From: Linyphia triangularis
Taxonomy: Eukaryota > Arthropoda > Arachnida > Araneae > Linyphiidae
Assembly: GCA_963978545.1 (NCBI GenBank)
Contig: OZ021729.1
Span: forward strand, 85,106,670 to 85,170,669
Direction: 5' to 3'
DNA: 64,000 bases
Shown here: piece by piece, positions 44,801 to 57,634 of the stretch
Layout of the letters: every line of letters begins with the position of its first letter
How positions within the stretch are numbered: the stretch's first letter is position 1
Position numbers and translations under genes: made by a program
The notes under the pieces: generated by a model
Database searches by the model: none
Seen by the model: the letters and a program-made list of their open reading frames with translations, nothing else
Told to the model about the DNA's origin: nothing

Positions 44801-47800
44801 TGAGACATTAATCTGTATTTGAAAAGAAATAAGAAATTACCATAGAAAAATAAGACGACTGCTTAACATAACAATGTAGAAAGTTCTGATCAGAAATATC
44901 GGCATACAATCATTCAATTTTTAGAATATGACTTTCACTTCAGCAAATGATTTTGTAATCCTTAGCCCAAATAATATATGTATATATTTTTACTTTCAAT
45001 TACCCATATGTATATATACGTAGGATAATAAAAGTATAGCATTCGGTCAAAAAAAAAAAAAAAAAAAAAAAAAAATCGCATTTCTCCACGTTTTGAAATA
45101 TTCTGATTTCAAAAAACTTATCTCGAAAAAATTTATATCTGTGTGTATGTGTGTGGTCAGCATGACTCCCGAACAAATTGACAAGTGATGTTCAAATTTG
45201 GTATGAGGGTCAGTGGCGGCCATGGGACCTACCATGAAGGTTTTCGTCAAAATCGCGCATGCGCATAATGTAGCTGCCATTGAAAAAATCATGTTTTTCA
45301 ATGATTGCTAAAAAACAGCTCTAACGATTTCGATAAAAATCGCTGCGCTAATGCCTCTTAAAGGTTCGAAACAACCCCACCTCAGAAATTCCCGTAAAAA
45401 TGTTTCAATGGCGTAAAAAGTTGAAAAATGTATGCTTTCAATACAAAGCTCTCTTTCCTTGAGCAAATAATCAACAATCGTTGATCGAAAAGTATATCGC
45501 CATATTCACCATTTTTGTGATTTTTTTCCCCCCAAGACCCATACAAGAAATATCGCAAAGAACATCGCCAAACTGGTCCTTTATTCTAAATGAAGGATGA
45601 AATTATAAAATCGGTAAATGACCCAAATCCAAGTGTATTTGAAAGGTGTGCAATGTTCCACACCCCTATTTTAATAAGCTTCATCATATGACTTCCATGA
45701 TCGTCCTTTATGATATAATATCCAGCAACACTCCATGCTGTCTTTGCATCGATCATGCGGGAGCGTGTTTGATTGATATTTTTAATTTATTCCTTAAGTT
45801 GTTATTTTGTTGCCGGACAGTTCCGGCCAAATGCGGTTCGGCCGACCAAGTGATTCTTACTCGGTAGATAATTCTCTTCATTCACTATGAATTTCAGAGT
45901 GATGTTCGATGAGGTATTTTGGGCCCCAAAAAGTGCACTTTCGGATTGGTCTGCCGGACAGTTCCGGCCAAATGCGGTTCGGCAGACCAAGTGATTCTTA
46001 CTCGGTAGGTAATTCTCTTCATTCCCTGTGAGTTTCAGAGTGATGTTCGATGAGGTCCAAAATTTGCCTCTCGGACTACTAGTCAAGCACCTGATATTTC
46101 TTTGTTTTGCAATTTTGATTCCTTTGTAATTATATGTACAAACTATATGTTTACGAAAACCAAGTTCACTCAAATGAGGTACCAATAGCACAGACATATA
46201 AAACTTCACTTAATTAAACTAATTATTAAAATAAATAAATAAAATTATTTAATATGTAATATTTAAATTAACTATTAAGTATCCATATTTAAATATTAAA
46301 ATAAATTAATTATTAGAGGACTATTTAATTATTAAAATTAATTACTTAGTTATTAAAATAAATTACTTAATTATGAAAACTAATCGTTTAATTAATTACT
46401 TAATTATTAAAACTAATTATTTAATTAATTACTTAATTATGAAAAATAATTGTTTAATTAATTACTTAATTATTAAAACTAATTATTTAATTAATTACTT
46501 AATTATTATAACTAATTGTTTAATTAATTACTTAATTATTATAACTAATTGTTTAATTAATTACTTAATTATTAAAACTAATTAATTACTTAATTATTAA
46601 AATTAATTAATTATTAAAACTACTTAATTAATTACTTAATTATTAAAACTAATTAAGTAATTATTAAAACTAATTATTTAATAAATAATTGGAATTATTT
46701 TACTTTAAGAATAATTATGAAAATTTGATTAATGGTTATATTTTAAATTTGGGCCGGCATGAATCTAAAATCACCCTCAGGCCGATTTTATATACGCCTC
46801 TGCTTCCATTGTAGTTACAATCCGAAATTTTGCATAAATGCCAACTAGCATAAAGAAACTATTCTGATTTTGATTGGTTGTTTTCAGATTATCTGGCGCC
46901 GTCAGCAACACGAGGGCTATAATGCGCCGAAACATACGTCAAGTCAACATACATTTACTAACACCAATACCTTACATATTCTGATTTTGAAAAACCAACT
47001 TTCAGGGATCGAAAAAGTGTCAAACGTATGAAAAGTGGAATTCAAGAATGTCTTTTGGTTGGTTGTATTCAGATTATTCAGGCGCCGTCAGCAACACGAG
47101 GGCTATAATGCGCCGAAACATTCGTCATTAGACAAGCCAACATACATTTACAAACAAAACACCCATGCCTAACACGGGACTCGGAACCCGCAACCTCGTG
47201 GTTTAGAAGCCAGCACGCTAACCACTATACCGTTTGGTCGGCGAATGTCTTTTGATTACTAAAATACACGTGGTAAAATTTCGTAGCGAAGAACGAGATT
47301 GTGATTTGAGATACTCCTTTCCTTACACTCGTTATTCCTTTGCACTCGTTATAACACTCGTTATTCCTTTTGACATGCTCTCTCACTGTTCCTTATAGCC
47401 CCGTTTTTCCTCTTCTACCTAACGTGACAAAATAAAGTACAAAACTCAATATTATAACGTTTTGGATTTCAAAGGCTCAATTATTCAGAAGAAAACAGTT
47501 TTATAAATGCATTATTATTAAAAAAAAAGGTATACTGACGGTGAAAGAATCGGTTCAATTTTACTCCGAATATCGCTTATACACATAGCTAGAGCAAAAT
47601 CTCAATGTTTAGTAATCTTAATTAGATATTAACAACAGTTAACTAATTAAGAATATAAAGATAAAATTTTCACCAAGAGCAGAAGAAGATTCACTATTGG
47701 GAAACCGATTTGCCAATAAAAATAAAAATCATTTTAATACGTAATTTTTTTTTTTTTTTAAATCTCTTTCAACATTCCAATCTGAAAGAATCCAAAAATT

Positions 47801-50800
47801 ATTAGTTGTCTAAAAGCATGATGAAAATGAACTTAACTAATCAATTTTATCATTATACATATTTCGTGCAATTTTTAAAATAGTTAAAAAATTTCTTAAA
47901 TATAAAGAAATTTATGGTGTACTGTAAAGTTAGCTTATACAGCTAATTTTGAATCACATGACCTTAAAACTATCTCCTATACGTGGTAAATTTATATTTT
48001 TAATATAATATTCATATTTCATCAAAATGGAAATACACCAACACTTTATTGTATACATTAGGTTTGAGTTAATGTAAATTTTCATGGCATATTAATATGA
48101 CGAGTGGATAAAATATTATTATTATATACTAGATTGAAAAACTTACATGCAGTTTAACTTTTCTAAACGTTATAATTCTATTTAATTTAACAACATAATT
48201 CAAAAGATTCTACTAAAGTACAAAAAAAAAAAAAAAAAATATTTTCAAACAAAATTAAATAATCGTGTGATTATTATTACATTGCATGTTTACACATAAT
48301 TCTACTACGAGATTCATATTTTCATTTATAACATAGCAACCAACTGATCTCCAGGATATTTATTTTCCCTATTCGGAGGGATAATCTTAAAATGTAGTTT
48401 TAATTTTACACCAATATATCAAACATTTATACCTCGTCCGCAGAACTTAAAATTATGTGGGTACAAATTGTTGGTGAGAACGCATTTGCAGTTATCCATC
48501 GTTTGATTCAGAATGCATTCCTCAATACACATCTGAAATTAGAGAAATAACACATTATATCGAAGAACTTGCCAAAACATTATACTGCCGTGCTGAGCAC
48601 AGAGATCGTAACTGCATTTTTTCCCCGCACATCTGTGCTTAGTACGGCAGTTAATGAAAACACTACTGGAAAAAGAAGGTCGGTTTACTTTAGCATCTAC
48701 GAACCAGTTCAATGCAGTATAAGCTTATACAAAGAGCCTGCCCATCCTTTTGAAAAGTTTCAACACATTCGCTGCGGATCACGTATCAGCGCTGGAATGT
48801 CTTGTTACTCCCTAGGAGTCAGTCCTGATCGGACTGCACCCGATCGGAATTACCGTTCTTTGCTGGAATTAACTGAAGTATCAAAATAATATTTGTCAAG
48901 TGACATAAGTTGTCTTCCTCCTTAGGGTTTGCTGGAAGCTTGTTGTTGGTGGTGGTAGTTGTTTTTCAGATTATCTGGCGCCGTCAGCAACACGAGGGCT
49001 ATAATACGCCGAAACTTTCGTCATTAGACAAGCCAACATACATTTACAAACACCCATGCCGAACACGGGTTTGGTTGTATTCAGATTTTCTGGCGCCGTC
49101 AGCAACACGAGGGCTATTATGCGCCGAAACATTCGTCATTAGACAAGCCTACATACATTTACAAACACCCATGCCGAACACGGGACTCGGAACCCGCAAC
49201 CTCGCGGTCTAGAAGCCAGCACGCTAACCACTACACCGTTTGGTCGGCCTGGAAGCTTGTGCTTTTTAATAGTTTCAGATTGGTTGTTATCAGATTTATT
49301 AGGCACAAGGGACAAACTGCGTTACACAGTTTCAGGGGATTCCAGCAAATAACGGTAACTCCGATCACATGCAGTCTGATCAGGACAGACTATTGGGGAG
49401 AAACAAGACATTCCGCGCTGATACGTGATCGACAGCGAATGGGTTAATAATACTGTTACGAATTTTTGTATATTTGTAAATATTTCGTAGTGTTAATTTT
49501 GTAAATAGGGAAATTTATGTACATTTCGCATAAGGCAGTGCAATAGTTCGTCGTTAGTTTTCTTCCCCGCAATGTGTGTCTTAATGCTTGATAACGAGTT
49601 TTACAGAGGTAACGTTGGGAAGCGAGTTTTACAAGGAGCAGGGCATTTAACATTATGGTAATGGCAATCTCGCCAAATTGGCGAGATAGAGCCAAGTTGG
49701 CGACGGTTTTGGCGACTTATTTTTGTCTCCAAACTTGGCGACCATTTGGCAACATTTTTGGTCCCCATGTACATGTATAGGACTTTTCGACTACGATCTG
49801 GTAAGTTCTCCAAATGTCTAATTATAGAAGTTTCAAGAATGTTCGCCTCCCCTGTATAAGACCGGCCGTGAGTGGAGTTAGTTGGGTTAGTCAGCTAGTT
49901 GACTGAGTTGAGTCAGTTGAGTTGAAATTACTGAGTCTCAGTGAACATTCCGAGTAGTTCTAAAGCGAACTGTATTGCAATGTCTTTTGCGGCGATTTAG
50001 CAGTTTGTGTCAAGTTTAACTGCTGTTTTGTGCTCTATTGTTGTGAAAAGAGCTGTATTGAGTCTACTAGAACGAGAAGTTCTGGAGTTGTAAAGGAATC
50101 TGTGAAGAGTTATATTGGAATACATTTCTGCAAGTTTTGATCTGATTCGGCTTCAAATCTTTCGAACCCACCAATGCAACAATACTTTCACCCTCAGAAC
50201 TACAAAAGCCGACCCACGTGATATGTCAAATGATAGGTCTCGTTCAGATCAGTTTACTTACAGAAATTCAACCGGATGCCCATCCAGCGAAAGAAAATTC
50301 ATGATGGTCACTTTTTCCGTCATGCTCTTCTTTCCTGTATATACTTGAGATAGATACTTTTAAATAGCATTGAGCCAAGGTCGACAACAAAGGGGGGGGG
50401 GGGAGGGGAAAAGGGAGGCTCTGAATTGTGATCAGTAAAGTCAAATGCTCAAAATGAAGCCCGTGATTTCTGGTCAATATAATTTTTCTTGCAAAATCTC
50501 ATCACTAAATATTATTTAGTGTGACCCAAGCCTCCTAGCAAATGTAATGGTCGCTTCCCTACAGTCAAAAAGGATTCACAATGAATCACAGTATTGTTGG
50601 ATGTCGCCAACCTGGATTCCTTGGACTGTAATAACTCCTTTTCCTTCAGGATATAGTGTCCACTAAAGAAGAACTAATGATTTATCGTGTGTCACGCCAG
50701 CTGGTGTCTTCGCTTCAGGGGGGAGGTCACTTTCTTGGAAGATTACCGACCAGGTCCAGGATGGGAACCCAACGGGAGACCGGGGCCTATCCCGGTGTCT

Positions 50801-53800
50801 CCTCCCTAGAAACATCACTTGGAGCCCCCAAGATGAAAAAAAAAAAAAAAAGCCAAATTGAAATTAAAAGTTTTTAATTGATAATTGTAATTTAAACAAA
50901 GAATTAAATCATTTTTTACAATATAGATGAGTAAAAAAAATAATGACGAGATGGAAATATATCAAAATAAGATCGTACCTGGATTTTAGCAAATATCATT
51001 ATTTCAGTTTGGAAGGTCTATTATGAGCACACAGAAAAACTTTCAAAAGGGATACATTGTAAGAAGTTAAGAAACGCGCTCCCGATGAATCTGAGTCGCA
51101 TCCTGGGTGAAGGTTTATATGGTTCAACCGATCGCTCCACCCATTACATATTAACATTAAACTATTTTATATTAAACTGCTTGTGCATATATTTTAAACT
51201 TCTCAATAAAAAACATTAGGAATTAGTTTTTTTTTGGGTGGAGGTGGAGGTAATTTTTGCCTCACCCCCCCCCCCCCAATCTCCTCCCTCCCTCTCTCCT
51301 ATGAAAAGAAAAAGTCTACGACTTGCAATAAATGTCCGTTCTGAAGACTTTAATTCCAAAGTCCGGTATAAAGCATCGCCCATTTTAAGCAAGTTTTTAC
51401 GATATGAAACAATTTTCGCAGACATGTTTCTCCAGACTTTTAAAAATAGGAACTCCTCTTATCAGAGCTTATAGATAATGAACCTCGATAAATGTTCAAA
51501 CTTGGATGCTGATATAGAGTACTCTTCATTAGAGTTTAAATGTTTTCGCTGTGCACTACTTTGAATGCTGCAAATATAATTGTAAAAATATGTCGAGTGT
51601 CCTTGAACAAAGAGCCGAATTTGATTGCTGTCTTAAAAGACCAGAATAGTAACTGAACTAATGTAAAAAAAAATAAAAACTTTTTTTTTAAAACGGCCAG
51701 GAGAGAACGTAAGCCATGAAAACGTGGCTTCAACTTCTGAAGATACTTTTCGCATTTCAGTGTTCTATAACGTATTTTAGATAGGCTTGCCAGATTTCTG
51801 AAATGCTCAACCGGGACACCGGAATGCCTCCCCCCCCCCCCCCCAGCGTCGCGGGTATTCAAGGGTATTTGAATTGGCGGGTTTTTAAAGTGTTTTATAG
51901 GGTAGTTTATTATCAACGCTATGAATAAATGGTTACTGATTAGGAACCTAAACAAGGGGTACTTAATAAATGACACAAGCACATAAATTTAAACATTTTC
52001 TTTCTTACGTGTTAATGACGACAAAATGGTATAGTGGTTAGCGTGCTAGCTTCTAGACCGCGAGGTTGCGGGTTCCGAGTCCCGTGTTTAGGCATGGGTG
52101 TTTGTAAATGTATGTTGGCTTGTCTAATGACGAATGTTTCGGCGCATTATAGCCCTCCCGTTTCTGACGACTTCAGATAATCTGAAAAAAACCAACTTAC
52201 GAGTTAATATTTATAAGTTACTTAAGTAAGAAGAAACACTTTGAATGAGGAATAAAAATTTGAACAATATTTACATGTACTTTTAATTGGCTAGGACTTT
52301 TTTTAGTTGGTTGGTTGTTTTCAGATTATCTGGGGCCGTCAGCAACGCGAGGGCTATAATGCGCCGAAACATTCGTCATTAGACAAGCCAACATACATTT
52401 ACAAACACGGGACTCGAACCCGCAACCTCGCAGTGTAGAAGCTTGCACGCTAACCACTATACCGCGTTTGGTCAGCATGACTTTTTTTAGAAAGTCGTTT
52501 TTGATTTTAATCTTGTTGTAAAAAATCTTCCTAACCTAATCCGACATTAATTTTACATGTCATCAAGCCGTTAACAGTAGATTCCTTCATCAAAACCCCT
52601 ATCATCAGTCCATGCGTTGTTCATCAAAGAAAATACTCTCTCCACTGGTCACGATTGGGGAGACAAAACAATACGATGACAATATTATTTATTAACAGTT
52701 CATCACTCTTCTATAATTTTCACTTTTCATACAGTACAGAAATAAATGACAAAGTAATTATCCTAAATAATCTTCCACAGTTGATTATTTTTAGACTTTT
52801 TTGGTCATCTATGAAATCAAATTTAATTTTTACCGGGACGTGAAGTAAACCAGCCGGGAAACTGGTATTTTATCTGAAAATCGGTACTTCAAACAAGTGG
52901 TTGGTTGTTTTCAGATTATCTGGCGCAGCACAAGGACTATAATGCGCGGAAACATTCGTCATCAGACAAGCCAACATACATTTACAAACACCCATGCCGC
53001 CTAACACGGGACTCGGAACCCGCAACCTCGCTGTCTAGAAGCTAGCAAGCTAACCACTATACCGTTTGGTCGGCTCTTCAGACAAGTGTAATTTTAGACA
53101 AGATAATTCAAACAATGGCCATTTTTATATATCCATGCTTTTATTTGGATATTTGGTTTGAATCCAAAACGGCTTTCTTTTGCAGTAATCCCTATCACTG
53201 AATGTCTTTAGGGCATTTGAAACTCTTTTTTCGTTAGATTATTGATGACTAAGAAGTTGAGGGGATGAATTTGTTAAATGTACTGTCAGTACATTTAACA
53301 TATTCATTAACTCGAACTCAAGCAGTTCAGTCAAAAACAGAACTTTATTTATGAAATTCTGGTAGAATGCATCTTAATTAAAGCTTGAGGTGCAACATGA
53401 ATGAAATTTACACACCTCTTTGGATAAAGGTCCATTGAGTCCTCTCGATTTCCAGGCTTCAATGTAGTCCGTGCAGTTGGTTTGGTAAGGTCTTGGCAGC
53501 AAATTCTTGATGTCCTAAATGAAAAGAATGCATTTTCAATTCAGATTTATATCTCGAATGACGTGTTGGTTAGTCGCGCTGTTCACAAATGTCCACCACA
53601 ATTTCTCAACAGATGGCAGCACACGACCAAAGCCTTCTTACAATTTTTTTTTATTTTTCAAGTTATTTTAAAAAATATGTTTTAATTTTTATTTTATTCT
53701 GTTCAATAATGTTGTGTTTTTAATTAAAATTCCCACTTACTTTGATATTTGGTCACGAATTTAATGATATGCACGAAAATTTGAATTTGGGAGTCATTTG

Positions 53801-56800
53801 TCCCCCACGCGACTAACCGCGCGACAAAAGGTCGCGCGCCTATCCAAGGATTAAGTACCATATCAATGACAGTAGTCGAATTTTATAAAGTTAATTTACA
53901 GGATGGTTATAGCTTAAGTAACTTTGCTTAGAGCAGTTTGAAGTCTGCATAGAAATCGACAGATCCCCATAAAACCTTGAAGACTATTGAGACCATGTGA
54001 AACTTAGTTGTATTTTAGCTCTTTTGAATCGCTCTGTAGGACCCCCGAGCGAATCGTTCCCATTTTTAGTGTCATGGATACGTTTCTTATATAGTGTTAT
54101 ACATCTTAAAACATCTCCAGCAATTGAGGTAGTATTTAAATGAATAACGATTTAATCTGTGAAAACTGTATAAACATATTCTTAACCCGTTTGAGCAGAG
54201 TGGTTTCACACGTAAACCACTTACTTAAATTTTTATTTCTATAGGCTGACTGGTTTTACAGCGCAACCACGGTTTCATAACGTAACAAAGTTAAAATAAA
54301 TATTACCCAAAAGTTAAAATAATTTTTTTTTTCCCCCCTTCCGAAAAGGTAGTATACTCTTTCATTTTTCCGGATTTAAGGGGGTCCGGTACCGAAAATA
54401 AAAAAAACTTTATTTATGTACATTTTTATGTCAAAAATTTATTTTATGTATGAGATACTATTTATATATCTTTGAGAAAATGTTTTTTTAAATATTGTGT
54501 TTAGTTATTTAAAAAAAAAATTTAAAAACCAAGAAAAATCCATAATTGATGTTTGCGTATTTTGATATAAGTCAAGAAAAAATAATTTTTTTTTCAAAGT
54601 GAAAGCTTTCTGTAATACAGAATTATATAAAGAAAATTTTGTCTTCACAGAATTTTGATAGGTGAGTTAAAAAAAAAATTAAAAAAATTCTCAAAGTTAA
54701 AATATTGAAATTTTTGCTTTTTTTTATGTTATCTTTTACGCTAAATGTTATATTTTAAAACAGAATTTAAAAAATAAAATTCTGCGAAGACAAAATATTT
54801 AAAACTATATAAATTAAATGCTCCAAAAATTTTAATAGCCAATTGTTAATGGTTCTGGAGATATATCGATTTGAATATGCAACATCTATGAAAAACACTA
54901 GTGCTCGAAAAACGTACTTTAAGCTGACACTTCAAGGTGTTACGCCCATTAGTGGTGTTTAAATCACAGGAAAGTTTGTGGCATTCTAATCACCGGAGGA
55001 ATAAGATAAAAACATCATTCTCTTCAGGAATGTATGAACTATTTTTTAAAATCAGAAAAAAAATTTGGGATTTTTGAAGAAATTTCGGTACTGGACCCCC
55101 TTAAAAAAAACCAAAAAAAAAACATTTACTATGGGCACAACATAGTAGTTGGGGCCCCAATCGACAATTGCTGTTAATTAAATATTAATGACAATTTCGA
55201 TGACCATCTATTACCATTTAGACTAAATAATTATTGAAATATTAATATTTTAATAACTAAAAAGAGTTATTAAAATATATGTTCTTATTTTATGACAATG
55301 ATACAGTGAGCTGAACAGTATTATTGATATTTACATCATAATTCAGAATTATTTTTTTTTTTAGGCAATTTGGGTGGGCCCCGAAATTCAAGTGCCTTAT
55401 GGGAAGGCCCTGTCAGGCAGACCAAGATATCTAACTTTCAGAATGATGTGTGCAATTCGAATATGAAATTCCTGTGTGTACTAAGGATTTGCAAATTAGT
55501 AGAGATGCAGATTGATGTGCTCTTACCTCTCTGAGTTGTATGGTGTACAGTTTCCTAGGCTTGATGGTGAATCCCTCACTGAAAGGGTTGAGTATGTTCC
55601 ATGGGGAGTGAATGGCTACCTGGCCACTTACTGGGCGACCCATGGCGAAGTACTCTTCCGGTTCCAAGTCCACGGTCAGCTGCAAACCTTGTTAGAAATC
55701 GATTTTTAACTTAGTCTACAAGATTATTACATACAGAGCGTTCTAAAAGTAATGGGACAAACTTCTAAATTATTTTTTTCGAAGCAACAGACTAAAAACA
55801 TTAAAAAAAATGATTGTAATAATAAGTAAGCATAAAAGTTAGTAATTTTTAGAAGTTGTTCACCGCTTTTCATCAGCTAATCGAAAGATAAAAACTGAAG
55901 AATAAATTGCAAAGTTTATCAGCAAATTTTATAATTTTAGATTCAGCAAATATTACAAGGCGCTCAAAATAAGTGCCTCGGTTGCAAACGGCTGTAACTG
56001 TTTGAAAAGCAATGATTCAAAGATAAGGTTTGCAAAGAGTGGTCGACGTTTTGTTCGTTCGTTATTATTGGGATAAAGAGTTTCGCTTTTTTAAAAATCC
56101 ACATCTTTCAAGACCCTGGAATAGTCACTGTGGAACAACATCATCCATAGAAAATTTACCCTTCCTGACTTAAATCCATGTTATTCTTTTAATAGGGAAA
56201 TGTAAAACAACTCCTTTGCCAAGAATATTTTTTAACATTCACAACAACTTTTAAGCGTCTGAGCATAAATTTTACCGATTTTTTTGGTAATTTCTGCATC
56301 AATGTTCCTCCATTCTTCGATCATGATTGGTTTTAGTTGGCTTTTCGTTTTAATGTCGTGTCTTCTTAATTTGGCCTCCAATGCTCTCTAAATCTGTTCT
56401 CTTGGGTTCAAAATCTGTCGACTGAGGTAGTGTTATTTAGATTTTGTGGGCAATTGTCACGAAGGCGATCATTGAATGATATGTGCTAGGATCATTATCT
56501 TAATATAAAATGAAGTTATTTTTAATACCCAAATTTTAGATTGACAAATTTAATTTATCATTCAAATTGAGTTCATGATTCATAATTCCATCATTAAACA
56601 CCAATTTATCAAGTCCTAATGCTGATAGGCCGATCAAACTGTATAGTGGTTAGCGTGCTAGCTTCCAGACCGCGAGGTTGCGGGTTCCGAGTCCCGTGTT
56701 AGGCATGGGTGTTTGTAAATGTATGTTGGCTTGTCTAATGACGGATGTTTCGGCGCATTATAGCCCTCGTGTTGCTAACGGCGCCAGATAATCTGAAAAC

Positions 56801-57592
56801 AACCAACTTAATGCCGATAAGCACCCATACACAAGGACACTTTCACTGTCATGTTTTTACTGTTCTAACTAAGTTCTTGGGATTTGGTTCATCATTTTTC
56901 TTCTCCACGCAATTGTGAGCCCATCGAAACCAAAAATGTTGCATTTGCTTTTTATCTTCAAAGAAAACATTATTCCAATACGTGTCTGGCTTATTTATCA
57001 TTACTTTTGAAAAGAAACGGCGAAATTTGCTATTTTTAGCATTTACGAAATTTTTTCTTTGTGCAGAACACCCATGTAGATCAGCTGATCCGACTACTTT
57101 TCAAACTGTTTCAAATGAAATTGAAGTCAAATTTGTTTCCTTACATTCTGAAGGTACTTTTATAGTAAACAAACATGAATTTTTCTCAAATTTTCTTACA
57201 GTAACTTCACGTTCTTACCTTTGCGCGTTTTATTACCGGATTATATCATTAACAAGTTGTCATCGTCCCGTTGTCACGTCAGCCATCGATGAATGTGCCA
57301 TTATTGTGGCACGTCCTTCAGCTCTTGAGACTGTATATACAGCTTTAGTGATGGCAATTGGTGCTGGACAACTTAGAGGTTTGGAAACATTTTTTGTAAC
57401 TTTTGACTTGCCTTTATATATGAAGGTATTGGATACATCCATTAATTGGCATTAACCCTATCAGTCCCACCGGAATAACTACTGCAGAAAGTTGTGTACG
57501 CTGAAAATACTACAAAAACATACACTTTCAGGGAGGGTGAGTGAAAGGAGTGATAGAGGATTTCAAAAACTCTATATATATATAACATTTCT

Positions 57593-57634
<42 letters not shown>

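Larger units (their letters stand above)
44166..46802 (-). mobile_element. hAT-like element H3 carrying a foldback element
   Basis: Inverse of H1: its right end gattttatatacgcctctg follows catgaatctaaaatcaccct, and its left end has tgtccggtgcaatcacccgg ccggtc-like sequence matching the H1 right end. The TAATTAA-rich core is at 46205-46740. Outer borders are approximate. Confidence 0.7.
43878..47305 (+). mobile_element. Helitron relative broken by three further insertions
   Basis: Left piece 43878-44165 has atcatcactaattctccc, tcgattaacaaactttaagg and ggtcgaaaa of the 30665 Helitron; right piece 46803-47305 has ttccattgtagt, ggatcgaaaaagtgtcaaac, gaatgtcttttgattactaa and ttcgtagcgaagaacgag near the 3' end. 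H3 lies between, and two SINEs are in the right piece. The CTAG terminus is lost. Confidence 0.78.

Noticed and set aside
46373..46585. Frame rich in NYLI repeats
   Set aside because: Product of the TAATTAA-rich array of H3.
48569..48889. 106-codon plus-strand frame
   Set aside because: Its second half is the arm of a piggyBac-like MITE and it has no recognisable domain.
55735..55775. acagagcgttctaaaagtaatggg as the end of a mariner element
   Set aside because: It looks like a mariner terminal repeat, but no partner end or transposase was found nearby.
56982..57455. 157-codon plus-strand open frame
   Set aside because: It is antisense to the decayed Tc1-like transposase and resembles no protein.
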